Shown in pieces: positions 8,810-16,013 of a stretch of DNA of 27,329 bases. Made by a program: the position numbers and the translations under genes. The notes beneath the pieces are model-generated. The model worked only from the letters and a program-made list of their open reading frames with translations. It had not been told where the DNA came from and did no database searches. This stretch comes from Candidatus Helarchaeota archaeon (GTDB taxonomy: Archaea; Asgardarchaeota; Lokiarchaeia; Helarchaeales; HEL-GB-A): assembly GCA_013375405.1 (NCBI GenBank), contig JABXJU010000031.1, forward strand, positions 1 to 27,329, in the 5' to 3' direction. Position 1 is the first letter of the stretch, and every line of letters begins with the position of its first letter.

Positions 8810-9283
8810 ATGAAAATAAGAATGGGATTCGTTTCAAATAGTAGCAGTTCTTCATTTTTGTTGGGAGTAAGGGAGGATATTATACCAGAGGTCTTAGCTT
8901 TTTTAGAAAGAAATAAGGAAAATCTAGATGAATTTATAAAAAAACCAAAAAGTTATGAGGGTTGGGATGATAAGATTGAATTTACTCCAGAAGTTATTGC
9001 TGAAGTAATAAATGAAGGAGCAAGGGGTCCATTAAGTGAGGATGGGATAAAATCACTAATAGAGATGTTAAAAGGTTCTATTGACGAGACAAGGGAAATG
9101 AAGTTTTTTGAAGAACAAAAAAGAAAGCTTGAAAATCAAGTGAAGAAGGGATTGAAATTGTATAGTGTATTGATTTGGAATGATAGGATACCTGATCGTT
9201 TCGTCGAGGAGTTATTTATCTATGGATTAGATAAAACAGAAGATGATAATTTTTGTTTTACCTACTGGGAGTCAGAAGGTTAA
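8810..9283 (+). CDS. Small protein with N-terminal GFVSNSSSSSF motif
   Basis: A 157-residue protein whose first 17 residues read MKIRMGFVSNSSSSSFL. This N-terminal motif, with a Ser-Asn-Ser5-Phe core, is recalled as recurrent in many otherwise unrelated small hypothetical proteins of bacteria and phages; its function is unknown to me. The rest is acidic and helical (PEVLAFLERNKENLDEF, then a helix rich in Glu and Lys near 95-115) and ends with a beta-like segment and DDNFCFTYWESEG. There is no signal peptide or membrane segment, so it is probably cytoplasmic. It has its own strong promoter and a GAGGT ribosome binding site. A radical SAM gene follows 102 bases downstream on the same strand, after a hairpin. 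That arrangement suggests this protein is the enzyme's substrate or partner, which is inference. Confidence 0.75.
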   Translation: MKIRMGFVSNSSSSSFLLGVREDIIPEVLAFLERNKENLDEFIKKPKSYEGWDDKIEFTPEVIAEVINEGARGPLSEDGIKSLIEMLKGSIDETREMKFFEEQKRKLENQVKKGLKLYSVLIWNDRIPDRFVEELFIYGLDKTEDDNFCFTYWESEG

Positions 9284-9318
9284 AATTTATTGTATATGTG
9301 CGATTACAATCCATCTCA

Positions 9319-9357
9319 TAGATTTAAATCCTAGGAATCCAATGGATTAAAAATCTA
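9319..9357 (+). other. Hairpin between the SNSSSSSF gene and the radical SAM gene
   Basis: Arms at 9319-9331 and 9344-9357 pair over seven plus five base pairs, with a one-by-two internal loop and a 12-base apical loop. It has no T-run behind it, so it is not an obvious terminator. It could be an RNA-processing or stabilising element that gives the upstream gene more transcript than the downstream one. The stem is AT-rich. Confidence 0.4.
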
Positions 9358-9385
9358 AAATTTTGAGAAGTATTAGTGACTTTTG

Positions 9386-10402
9386 ATGAAATACTCGTTG
9401 AGATTGAAAGAACCATTTAAAATTGTGAAAAGTACCGGTTATAATTACATTTTCAACATGAAGAATGGTTTTTTTGTACGGTGGGGAAAATCTAAGGACG
9501 ATGATCCTCCATTTAGCCCGTTTGGTCCAGAACTCCTTGATATTGAGGTTTCGACAATATGTCATGGAGGATGTGAATGGTGTTACAAGTCTAATAAAAA
9601 AGAGGGTAAGAAAATGACCTTTAATACCTTCAAGAAGGTATTAGACAAGGTTCCACCTATTCTCACGCAAGTAGCCTTTGGGGTTGGAGATCTTGATGCG
9701 AATCCAGACCTCTGGAAAATGTTCGAGTATTGTAGACAAAAGATGGTGATCCCTAACATAACAATAAATGGAAACGATATCAATGGTGATCTAGCAAAGA
9801 AATTGACAAAAAATTGTGGTGCGGTTGCGGTAAGCCATTATAATGATGATAAGTGCTTCAATGCGGTAAAATTATTAACAGATAAAGGTCTGAAGCATGT
9901 AAATATCCACAAGCTCGTTTGTGGGGAAACAGAGAAGGATTGTTACGCCCTTTTTGAAAAATGCAAATCAGATCTTAGATTGAAAAGGTTAAATGCGATA
10001 TTATTGCTCTCACTCAAGAGAAAGGGAAGAGGAGTCAAGTTTCATGCACTTGAAAGCTCACGGTTTTCAAGGTTAGTTAATTATGCGCTAAGAAATAAAA
10101 TCTCAATTGGATTTGATAGCTGTTCTACACACAATCTCCTAAAGGCAGTTAAGGATAATGATAACTATGAAACGTTTAATTTGATGGTTGAACCTTGTGA
10201 AAGTAGTTGTTTTAGTTATTACATCAATGTTGAAGGAATCGGTTATCCCTGTTCATTCTTGGAAGGTGAAAATGGATACAGAGGGATTAACATAAAAGAA
10301 ATTCCTGATTTCTTAAAAGATGCTTGGTATCACGATTTTACCGTAAATTTTCGTAACAAGCTTCTAAAGAATAACAGAATTTGTCCCCAATTTAAAATCT
10401 AA
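9386..10402 (+). CDS. Radical SAM enzyme with C-terminal cysteine-rich domain
   Basis: A 338-residue radical SAM protein. C59-x3-C63-x2-C66 (CHGGCEWC) binds the [4Fe-4S] cluster that cleaves S-adenosylmethionine, on the first strand after FGPELLDIEVSTI. FGVGDLDANPDLWKMFEYCR is the second strand and helix, and VAVSHYND, VNIHKLVCGE and LNAILLLSLKRKGRG continue the partial TIM barrel. Near the end, VEPCESSCFSYYINVEGIGYPCSF and a last Cys-Pro resemble a reduced SPASM-like auxiliary cluster region, which is common in enzymes that modify peptides. From memory, close relatives with YKSN after the cluster motif and KRKGRG occur in phages and gut bacteria and are uncharacterised. Start is ATG 9386, not the TTG just before it. 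The neighbouring SNSSSSSF protein is the obvious candidate substrate. Confidence 0.85.
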   Translation: MKYSLRLKEPFKIVKSTGYNYIFNMKNGFFVRWGKSKDDDPPFSPFGPELLDIEVSTICHGGCEWCYKSNKKEGKKMTFNTFKKVLDKVPPILTQVAFGVGDLDANPDLWKMFEYCRQKMVIPNITINGNDINGDLAKKLTKNCGAVAVSHYNDDKCFNAVKLLTDKGLKHVNIHKLVCGETEKDCYALFEKCKSDLRLKRLNAILLLSLKRKGRGVKFHALESSRFSRLVNYALRNKISIGFDSCSTHNLLKAVKDNDNYETFNLMVEPCESSCFSYYINVEGIGYPCSFLEGENGYRGINIKEIPDFLKDAWYHDFTVNFRNKLLKNNRICPQFKI

Positions 10403-10495
10403 GTAAGGATTTTTTGTATAGATTATTAATTCTTTATTTTTCATCCATTTCCAGCGCTTTCCTTTAAAAAAAGGGGGAGTGTTATTCAAGTGAGT

Positions 10496-10585
10496 CAAAC
10501 TCTAAATAGTAAAACACTATAATGACTAAATCATATAATAATCAAATTAGCTCATGAAAACCTGGCCGAAATTAGAGATGTGTAG
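10496..10585 (+). pseudogene. Decayed C-terminal remnant of a longin-type surface protein
   Basis: In frame 10535-10585 the DNA encodes IIIKLAHENLAEIRDV followed by a stop. IIKLAHENLAE matches IIKIAHEKLGE at the C-terminus of the protein at 6355-8700 at 8 of 11 positions. At DNA level the similarity extends upstream to about 10496 against roughly 8610-8685, with about two single-base gaps that break the frame, and in-frame stops (TAA TGA, 10520-10525). There is no start codon or intact upstream part. The simplest reading is the tail of a deleted paralog. The aligned segment is short, so this remains tentative. Confidence 0.4.
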
Positions 10586-10587
10586 TA

Positions 10588-11532
10588 GTGGAGATAATCG
10601 AGAATATATACTTAATTCAAAGTAAGACTCCCTTCCGTTATCCAATGAAAACCTATTTCATTGATGATGAGAAAACCTGTCTGATTGATACTAGTGCAGA
10701 AGAAAATCCACAAACTCTTATTCAAGGATTGAAGACACTTGGAAAAAGCTTACTAGATATTGATTTTATCTTGATAACCCATGTTCATCTTGAACATATT
10801 CGGTCGCTCGCCTATCTTAAAAAGCATATCCCCAACTGTCAGATTTTAACGAGCCCTAGGAATGCTGATTATTTAGCAAACTACGAAAAATACACGCAAG
10901 CTGTCTTTCAGAACTTCCCCGGCGAATTTAAGGATATTCCAGGATTATTCGACTTTTATTACAATCTATTCTCTCCCGTTAAATCCGTTCAAGTTGATGC
11001 TGAAATCAAAGAGGGGGACACGCTTTCATTAGGAAATCTGACACTAGAGGTGCTCGAAACACCAGGGCATTGTGCTGAAGAAATTTCATTTTATTGTAAA
11101 GAAAATAAGGTATTATTTTCTGGTGATTTCATTGTGGGGAATGATAGAGAAACATGGATAGCAATAAATCCAATAATGCATGATTATGGGGGAAATCGGA
11201 AAAAATATTTAACGAGCCTCTCGAAAATCGCGCAGCTTGAAGAAAAGATAGATTTAATTCTCCCAGCACATGGTTCAATCATCACTAATCCAAAAGAAAA
11301 AATTGAGGATCTTCTGACTCTAACTCCTAAAGCTCATAATAAGGTTTTAAAACTTCTTGAAACAAGAGGACCTAAAACCCTTCCTGAACTCGTTGAACTC
11401 TATTCTGGGAGGCAATTAAAAAAAACCATGAAATTCTATCATTTATCCCGTCTAATGCGGGCCCTCCTTAATTATTTACTAGAAGAAGACCAGATTATAC
11501 AACAGGAAGATCGTTATTTTTTACATAAATAG
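10588..11532 (+). CDS. Metallo-beta-lactamase-fold hydrolase with C-terminal winged helix
   Basis: A 314-residue protein of the LACTB2/glyoxalase II-like group. The metal motif near residues 65-70 is H65-V-H67-L-E69-H70; families of this fold normally have Asp at position 69, so Glu is unusual. The other expected ligands are present: H161 in TPGH, D180 in SGDF and H228 in PAHG. After the fold comes a segment of about 75 residues (KAHNKVLKLLETRGPKTLPELVELY onwards) that looks like the winged helix found at the end of LACTB2-type proteins. The reaction is probably hydrolysis of a thioester, phosphodiester or similar bond; the substrate is unknown. It starts at GTG 10588 just downstream of the decayed remnant, with only a weak ribosome binding site (AGAGATG). 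Confidence 0.8.
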   Translation: MEIIENIYLIQSKTPFRYPMKTYFIDDEKTCLIDTSAEENPQTLIQGLKTLGKSLLDIDFILITHVHLEHIRSLAYLKKHIPNCQILTSPRNADYLANYEKYTQAVFQNFPGEFKDIPGLFDFYYNLFSPVKSVQVDAEIKEGDTLSLGNLTLEVLETPGHCAEEISFYCKENKVLFSGDFIVGNDRETWIAINPIMHDYGGNRKKYLTSLSKIAQLEEKIDLILPAHGSIITNPKEKIEDLLTLTPKAHNKVLKLLETRGPKTLPELVELYSGRQLKKTMKFYHLSRLMRALLNYLLEEDQIIQQEDRYFLHK

Positions 11533-11574
11533 CTGGTTATGACCTTGGGCTTTTGGAAGTTTTAATAAATTCTC

Positions 11575-11586
11575 TTTATAATTAAA
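11575..11586 (+). promoter_or_regulatory. TATA box for the DUF4177-like gene
   Basis: TTTATAATTAAA lies about 55 bases upstream of ATG 11638. The expected transcription start near 11605 gives a leader carrying AGGAGAGTGA (11622-11631), a good ribosome binding site. Confidence 0.45.
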
Positions 11587-11637
11587 TGTCTATAGACAAA
11601 AATTATGGTCTAAAAGAATATAGGAGAGTGACACGTA

Positions 11638-11838
11638 ATGGCACCAGAATTTAAAGTAGTAACATATATTCACCCACTAAAAGAGGCGAAAAGGGATTTC
11701 CAGCCAAATGAATTCGAAAAAATTATCAATCAACTTCTCCAAGAAGGCTGGAAAGTTGTAAATGTCAATTCTGTCTTTATGGGGGGAGTTAGTCCACAAA
11801 ATGGTATTCATTATTGGGCTTATCTAGTAAAGGACTAA
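11638..11838 (+). CDS. Small protein, DUF4177-like
   Basis: A 66-residue cytoplasmic protein. The pattern is a first strand FKVVTYI, a helix NEFEKIINQLLQEGWKVVNVNS and a last strand HYWAYLVKD. It follows the beta-alpha-beta pattern of DUF4177 proteins, which have a core helix ending in EGW-x-LV and a final aromatic strand. Function is unknown in that family. The promoter, the AGGAGAGTG ribosome binding site and the T-run after the stop codon indicate a single-gene transcript, which supports it as a real gene despite its size. The family match is by eye. Confidence 0.65.
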   Translation: MAPEFKVVTYIHPLKEAKRDFQPNEFEKIINQLLQEGWKVVNVNSVFMGGVSPQNGIHYWAYLVKD

Positions 11839-11854
11839 ATTTACAAAAATTCTC

Positions 11855-11862
11855 TTTTTTTT
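11855..11862 (+). terminator. T-run terminator
   Basis: Eight T preceded by TTCTC, sixteen bases after the stop codon of the DUF4177-like gene. Confidence 0.55.
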
Positions 11863-11911
11863 CCATAAAAAGTCGTGTATAACCACATTCCAAGAAACCT
11901 TCTATGAAAGG

Positions 11912-11924
11912 TTATTTATAAGTA
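11912..11924 (+). promoter_or_regulatory. Candidate TATA box upstream of the small winged-helix gene
   Basis: TTATTTATAAGTA lies 73-85 bases before the TTG at 11997 and follows a terminator, so a new transcript is expected to begin near 11940. A second AT-rich box (11970-11977) about 24 bases before the TTG would instead fit a leaderless message. Confidence 0.4.
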
Positions 11925-11996
11925 AAGACTATGATCAATTAATTATTTTCAATAAAAGTAAAGGAAGTCAAATATATCACCGACAAAGCTGTAAAT

Positions 11997-12227
11997 TTGA
12001 GATTGGAAATTTTATCAATTCTAGTGGAGAGTCCAGAGGGATTAACATCAGACGCAATAACAGAACAAATTAAGAAAAAATCTAAGATACCCAACAAGAA
12101 GTATATTCCTCAATTATTAAAAAATCTGAAAAAGATGGGATTAATTTCTAAAGGTAAAGGTAGTTTCAAAATCACAACTAGGGGAATAACTCAAATTGAT
12201 GGAAATCTCCATCTACCACCAGAATGA
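11997..12227 (+). CDS. Small winged-helix DNA-binding protein
   Basis: A 76-residue protein consisting of one winged helix-turn-helix: LEILSILVESPEG (helix 1), SDAITEQIKKK (helix 2), KYIPQLLKNLKKMGLI (recognition helix) and the wing SKGKGSFKITTRG. It is probably a transcription regulator. The start is uncertain. TTG 11997 has no ribosome binding site, while the frame stays open upstream to 11943 past an AAGGAAG (11961-11967) with no ATG, GTG or TTG after it until 11997. Either the message is leaderless, using the AT-rich box at 11970-11977, or a rare start codon is used. It lies just upstream of a 390-base gap with repeated short motifs that could be its operators. Confidence 0.65.
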   Translation: MRLEILSILVESPEGLTSDAITEQIKKKSKIPNKKYIPQLLKNLKKMGLISKGKGSFKITTRGITQIDGNLHLPPE

Positions 12228-12617
12228 TAAAAACTTTATAATCTACGGTAGAATTCGCAAAAACTATCATTTATTGATATTAATTTATCTAAATTTTAAG
12301 AAACTCTCAATTTAAAATAGATGATAAAATTGTCTTCATCGTTCACATGCTTTATGACGACACCAAGGGAGCAAAAATAATATCATAACATGTGAAATTC
12401 AATGGAATAGAGATCGAAATCTCAAGTGAGTGTTATTAAGCTAACAATTCGATTTTTAATTCGAATTCTAGGGCTCAATATAACACGAATAATTTTAAAT
12501 ACTTCGTATGGTTTCGAATGAGTAAAGTATAACACTGTTATTTTCTATTATAGAATTTAATTATTTAATAGAATAGTGAAATCCAGAGAAGATTAAAACA
12601 AAAAAGGATGAATAATC
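12228..12617. other. 390-base intergenic region with repeated ATAACAC/GTGTTAT words
   Basis: No gene or structured RNA is recognised here. The 7-mer GTGTTAT occurs at 12430-12436, and its complement ATAACAC at 12480-12486 and 12529-12535, so copies are about 50 bases apart. The last forms a palindrome with the following TGTTAT. Between the first two lies an AATTCG/CGAATT inverted repeat (about 12446-12467). AT-rich boxes before 12618 (such as TTTAATTATTTAAT near 12557) could be the promoter of the next gene. The region looks regulatory, but no binding protein is known. Confidence 0.4.
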
Positions 12618-13301
12618 ATGAGAAATAAAAAAATTGGAATGTTATCAACCGTTATTCTCGTAATGCTGTTTGGAATGACCTTGATGAATGGATTTGGTTT
12701 TTCCCAAGATCCGATCTATACTGATCCGGGTGGCGATAGTCTGCCCGAACGCTCTGATATATTTAATGTATGGATTGATAATGACGCTACCCATATTATG
12801 TTCAAAATCGAGCTCAATGGTTCTTATGACACAAATGATTGTCAAATTGAAATTTATATCTCCGTAGATAATAGTACAGGAAATAACGATAGTGGCCAGA
12901 TTGATTTTTCAGCAGACTTTTCTCTTATATGTCATAGTCAATTGGAATTTAATGATTTAGTGAACCCGGCGAATGACCTTGATGATGTAAATGGAACAAG
13001 TATGGGGTATTTTATCTTGTCCAACAGCAATCAAATAGTTGAAATTGGATACAGAATGCGCACTTATGATACTGGTAAGGGATATCTTAATATTTCTCCA
13101 GGACAGACTATATATGTAAAGTTTAAAGCTCAAACAACTACAGATTATGCCCCCGATTTCGGCGACGAGCCTATACGGTATGTCTTAAAGGAAGAACCTG
13201 GGGGAAACTCTGCAATTCTACTTCTGTTAATAATTCTTTTTCCAATAATCGGCGTGGGTATCGGACTCTTCATCCTTTACCGAAAAAGAGAAATAATTTA
13301 A
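12618..13301 (+). CDS. Type I membrane surface protein with beta-sandwich ectodomain
   Basis: A 227-residue protein. It has a signal peptide (about 1-29, ending near GFGFS) and an ectodomain of about 165 residues. One transmembrane helix (about 196-220) and a short basic tail (YRKREII) follow. The ectodomain opens with TDPGGDSLPERSDIFNVWIDND, followed by alternating strands. It resembles CBM9/DOMON-like beta sandwiches, which bind sugars or haem in other proteins; this is a pattern judgement. It is acidic, with several N-x-S/T sequons. The start is ATG 12618 behind AAAGGATGA. It has essentially no cytoplasmic domain, unlike the other surface proteins in this window. A T-run follows 30 bases after the stop codon. 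Confidence 0.7.
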   Translation: MRNKKIGMLSTVILVMLFGMTLMNGFGFSQDPIYTDPGGDSLPERSDIFNVWIDNDATHIMFKIELNGSYDTNDCQIEIYISVDNSTGNNDSGQIDFSADFSLICHSQLEFNDLVNPANDLDDVNGTSMGYFILSNSNQIVEIGYRMRTYDTGKGYLNISPGQTIYVKFKAQTTTDYAPDFGDEPIRYVLKEEPGGNSAILLLLIILFPIIGVGIGLFILYRKREII

Positions 13302-13332
13302 CTAAAAAATTGATTGGCTTAATTTTCAACTC

Positions 13333-13341
13333 TTTTTTTTT
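13333..13341 (+). terminator. T-run terminator
   Basis: Nine T after CAACTC, about 30 bases past the stop codon at 13301; it ends the transcript of the small surface protein and lies between it and the convergent lipid kinase. Confidence 0.55.
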
Positions 13342-13381
13342 ATCCTTAATTGTAGAGTTCGGTAAAACCTCTAAGGAATTT

Positions 13382-14338
13382 TTATAATTCGCTTAATTCT
13401 TCACTTTTGCCTATTTTCACGGGTAAGCTTTTGGGAATAATTTCAAACTCAAATGTTTCAGCTTTTGTCACTTGTTCGCCATCCAAATCGAGGAATACTG
13501 GATCTTCGGAAATGACCTGAATCTTTTTGCAGAGGGGGTGTTCGATCACTTCAGGCATCTTTAAGTGGGAGCCGTCATAGATTTTTCCAATATTACGAAG
13601 TAATTTCCAGCGTGACGCATCCTGAATCGTGATGATGTTAAAAAGGCCATCGGTACTAATGCTATTTGGAGAAATCATCATCCCTCCCCCGAAATATTTT
13701 CCGATACATACACAGGTCATATTGGCATTAAATTCATAAGCCGTAGCTTCATTATTATCCAAAATTATCCTGGTTTCAGCTTTATGATGGTGGATAATTC
13801 CACGAATTGAACCAATTAGAAAAGTCATTTTCCCTCCAAGCCGTTTAGTAGTTCGATTCACGCGATTAACAACATCGCCACCAAGACCTGTATCTGCCAC
13901 GTTGATAAAAAGCCGCGTACTTGGGTTTCCCTCGAAATCTGTAAATCGCGCAATACCAACATCCTGTCTTTGGATTTCACCACTTTCCAAGATATTCACT
14001 GCATCAGTAAATAATTTGGGAATTTCAGCGGTTTTAATGAAATCCGAACCCGTTCCACATGAAATTACTCCAAGAATGCATTGAGGATCAATTGGTTGAT
14101 TATTTTCAAACAACCCGTTGGCTACTTCATTAAATGTTCCGTCACCGCCCACCGCAACAATAAATTTTTCCTCCCCTTCTTTAATAGCGGCTTTAGCTAA
14201 TTCTGTGGCATGATTTGGGTATTCAGTAAAGATACAATGATATTCCATGCCTTTAAACTCAAGAATTGGTTCTATTTCTTTATACCATTTCTTCTCTGCT
14301 TTTTTGTTAGCTGCCTTTGGGTTAATTATAAAAAGCAT
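13382..14338 (-). CDS. Diacylglycerol kinase-family lipid kinase (YegS/DagK-like)
   Basis: A 318-residue protein of the DAGK catalytic family. The N-terminal INPKAANKKA strand and loop are present. The nucleotide-binding VGGDGTFNEVANGL lies near residue 60, GVISCGTGSDF lies near 95, and LGGDVVNRVNR and GGGMMISPNS belong to the C-terminal beta sandwich. DLDGE near the end is also typical. These enzymes transfer phosphate from ATP to lipid alcohols. In an archaeon the acceptor could be an ether-lipid diol or an isoprenoid alcohol, but the sequence does not show which. ATG 14350 is also in frame, but GGTGA inside that start region lies five bases before ATG 14338, which is therefore preferred. 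It follows the membrane protein gene on the same strand with an 69-81 base gap, probably as an operon. Confidence 0.85.
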   Translation of the reverse strand: MLFIINPKAANKKAEKKWYKEIEPILEFKGMEYHCIFTEYPNHATELAKAAIKEGEEKFIVAVGGDGTFNEVANGLFENNQPIDPQCILGVISCGTGSDFIKTAEIPKLFTDAVNILESGEIQRQDVGIARFTDFEGNPSTRLFINVADTGLGGDVVNRVNRTTKRLGGKMTFLIGSIRGIIHHHKAETRIILDNNEATAYEFNANMTCVCIGKYFGGGMMISPNSISTDGLFNIITIQDASRWKLLRNIGKIYDGSHLKMPEVIEHPLCKKIQVISEDPVFLDLDGEQVTKAETFEFEIIPKSLPVKIGKSEELSEL

Positions 14339-14419
14339 TTTCGTCACCATTTTTGTAAAATCATATAATTTAATTTCTGGTTTCTATCGCATTTATGTAT
14401 TCTCTTTTTTTGAAGTTTC

Positions 14420-15148
14420 TCAATCTATATACTCAAATACTTTTTCCTTATAGTGCCTGATAAGAAGATATAATCCAAAAATGACTGCGAAAATTACCAA
14501 GGCAGTAAGGAGATATATTTGGATAGCTTGGGAAAAAAAGGAGGTTGGAAAGAGGTCCAATCCGAAAATTAACCCTATCGCCAGGGAACTATAAATATAG
14601 AAGAAGAATAAATAAACCCAGAGAATTTGGGATCGTTTTCTGATGAAGATAATAAAATAGGTGCCGGCTATCACATAAATAATTGTAAAAAACCGGTACG
14701 CAGAAATAGTTAGAAAAAATACAAAAACAAATTGAATCTCCATTTGCACGGCCAAATTTAAATGTTCAGAACCCAATACTCGAAATATAATTACTATATT
14801 GTCCCAAATACAGGGTCCGTAAATGAATCCAACGAGCGTATAAAGTTGAAGATAATATAAGCCGCTATCTATTTTTGAACGTCTAGTCCCTTTCCCAATT
14901 TCTTGAGATTTTCGATAACCATGGAAGAAACCGGTAATCATCACTGGTATTACACAGATCATATATAAAATAAAATCTAAGCGTGCTGAAATTCCTAAAT
15001 TTTCAAAAAAGTCTATGAAGATGGCAAAAATTTCTGGGTGAAAGCTCCAAATATACCCAAAAATCGTATATAGAATTGTTGCGATGGCAAATGATATAAA
15101 AAATGATTTGACATCAAGTATCCTTTGTTTGAATTTCGCTCTGTTCAT
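14420..15148 (-). CDS. Multipass membrane protein of unknown family
   Basis: A 242-residue protein with about six hydrophobic helices and an amphipathic basic N-terminus (MNRAKFKQRILDVK). Charged loops such as HGYRKSQEIGKGTRRSK sit between helices two and three, and the tail RHYKEKVFEYID is cytoplasmic-like. The layout faintly recalls EXPERA or TMEM97-like four-helix proteins, but I do not recognise the family. It lies directly upstream of the lipid kinase on the same strand, so a lipid-related role is possible by context only. ATG 15148 lies downstream of an AT-rich TATA-like stretch on the minus strand (about 15176-15190). Confidence 0.6.
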   Translation of the reverse strand: MNRAKFKQRILDVKSFFISFAIATILYTIFGYIWSFHPEIFAIFIDFFENLGISARLDFILYMICVIPVMITGFFHGYRKSQEIGKGTRRSKIDSGLYYLQLYTLVGFIYGPCIWDNIVIIFRVLGSEHLNLAVQMEIQFVFVFFLTISAYRFFTIIYVIAGTYFIIFIRKRSQILWVYLFFFYIYSSLAIGLIFGLDLFPTSFFSQAIQIYLLTALVIFAVIFGLYLLIRHYKEKVFEYID

Positions 15149-15280
15149 TCTAAGTATATTTTTAATTCGTTTTGATAAAAAATATATCGTAAAAAAGACG
15201 ACTTATTAGAAGCGACCTTTTTTACAAGTGCTGAAAATGCTCACCGAACTCAAAAAATTAAAAAAAGATAACAAAAACTG

Positions 15281-15289
15281 TTTAGTAAA
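15281..15289 (+). promoter_or_regulatory. TATA-like box placed for a leaderless corrinoid protein message
   Basis: TTTAGTAAA is centred 26 bases before ATG 15311, the spacing expected if transcription starts at the start codon. No good ribosome binding site is seen before that ATG, which fits a leaderless message. The box is not a perfect TATA. Confidence 0.3.
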
Positions 15290-15310
15290 TTGCGATAAAG
15301 TGTAAGAAAA

Positions 15311-15940
15311 ATGGCATCCAAAGAAGATTTAACTCAAGCACTTGCGGATTTAGATGAGGATCGCGCATTAGCAATTGTCCAAGAATTATCAGATAAGATG
15401 TCTGCAATGGAGATTATTATCGTGGCACGAGAAGGAATGCAACAAGTTGGCGATAAATTCGCCGCAAAAGAGTATTTCTTGGCCGACCTCATCTTTAGTG
15501 CAGAGATTTTTCAAGAGATTATGAAAAAGCTAGAACCTGCATTAACTCTAACGGATAAATCCCAATTTAAAGGGAAGATCGTTATTGGAACTGTGAAAAA
15601 TGACATTCATGACATCGGAAAAAATATCATAATTAGTTTATTACGGGCTGCAGGGTTTGAAGTAATCGATCTAGGAGTGGATGTGCCCGTGGAACGGTTT
15701 GTGGAAACCGTTAAGAGCGAATCTCCACAAGTCCTTGGTTTGAGTGGATTGCTTACCATTGCCATTGAAGAAATGAAGAACACTATAGATGCAATTGAAG
15801 CGAATGGTTTACGGGAAACTTTAAAAATAATTATCGGTGGGGGTCCAATGGACGAGAAGGTCCGCGATTACGTTGGTGCTGATGCCAGTAGTCAGGACGC
15901 CGTTGAAGGAGTAAATTTTATCAAAGAATTCATTGATTAG
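15311..15940 (+). CDS. Corrinoid (cobalamin-binding) methyltransferase protein, MtbC/MttC type
   Basis: A 209-residue protein of the small corrinoid protein family, which shuttles methyl groups in archaeal and bacterial methyltransferase systems. Residues about 1-85 form the helical cap domain (EDLTQALADLDEDRALAIVQEL, then MQQVGDKFAAKEYFLADLIFSAEIF). The B12-binding Rossmann domain follows. D98-x-H100-x-x-G103 provides the lower cobalt ligand, His100. VDVPVERFV, LGLSGLLT and IIIGGGPM are the usual downstream contacts. Length is normal for the family. The cognate substrate-specific methyltransferase is not next to it, so the methyl donor cannot be told. The UroD-type methyltransferase at the right edge could be an acceptor-side partner, but it is 11 kb away. 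Confidence 0.9.
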   Translation: MASKEDLTQALADLDEDRALAIVQELSDKMSAMEIIIVAREGMQQVGDKFAAKEYFLADLIFSAEIFQEIMKKLEPALTLTDKSQFKGKIVIGTVKNDIHDIGKNIIISLLRAAGFEVIDLGVDVPVERFVETVKSESPQVLGLSGLLTIAIEEMKNTIDAIEANGLRETLKIIIGGGPMDEKVRDYVGADASSQDAVEGVNFIKEFID

Positions 15941-16013
15941 AAAATTAGACAAGTAATTTAATTATTCTTCTTGATTAATATCAAGATATAAGAAGGATTT
16001 TGTTAGTATTCAT

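Noticed and set aside
8810..9283. Treating the SNSSSSSF stretch as low-complexity noise or a signal peptide
   Set aside because: It is preceded by charged residues with no hydrophobic core, and the motif recurs, from memory, at the same place in unrelated proteins.
12228..12617. A tRNA or structured RNA in the 390-base gap
   Set aside because: Only short AT-rich inverted repeats are seen; no acceptor stem, T-loop motif or CCA-type end could be assembled.
15311..15940. Linking the corrinoid protein to the neighbouring lipid kinase or NosD-like operon
   Set aside because: The flanking genes lie on the opposite strand and share no pathway; only the distant UroD-type enzyme is a sensible functional partner.
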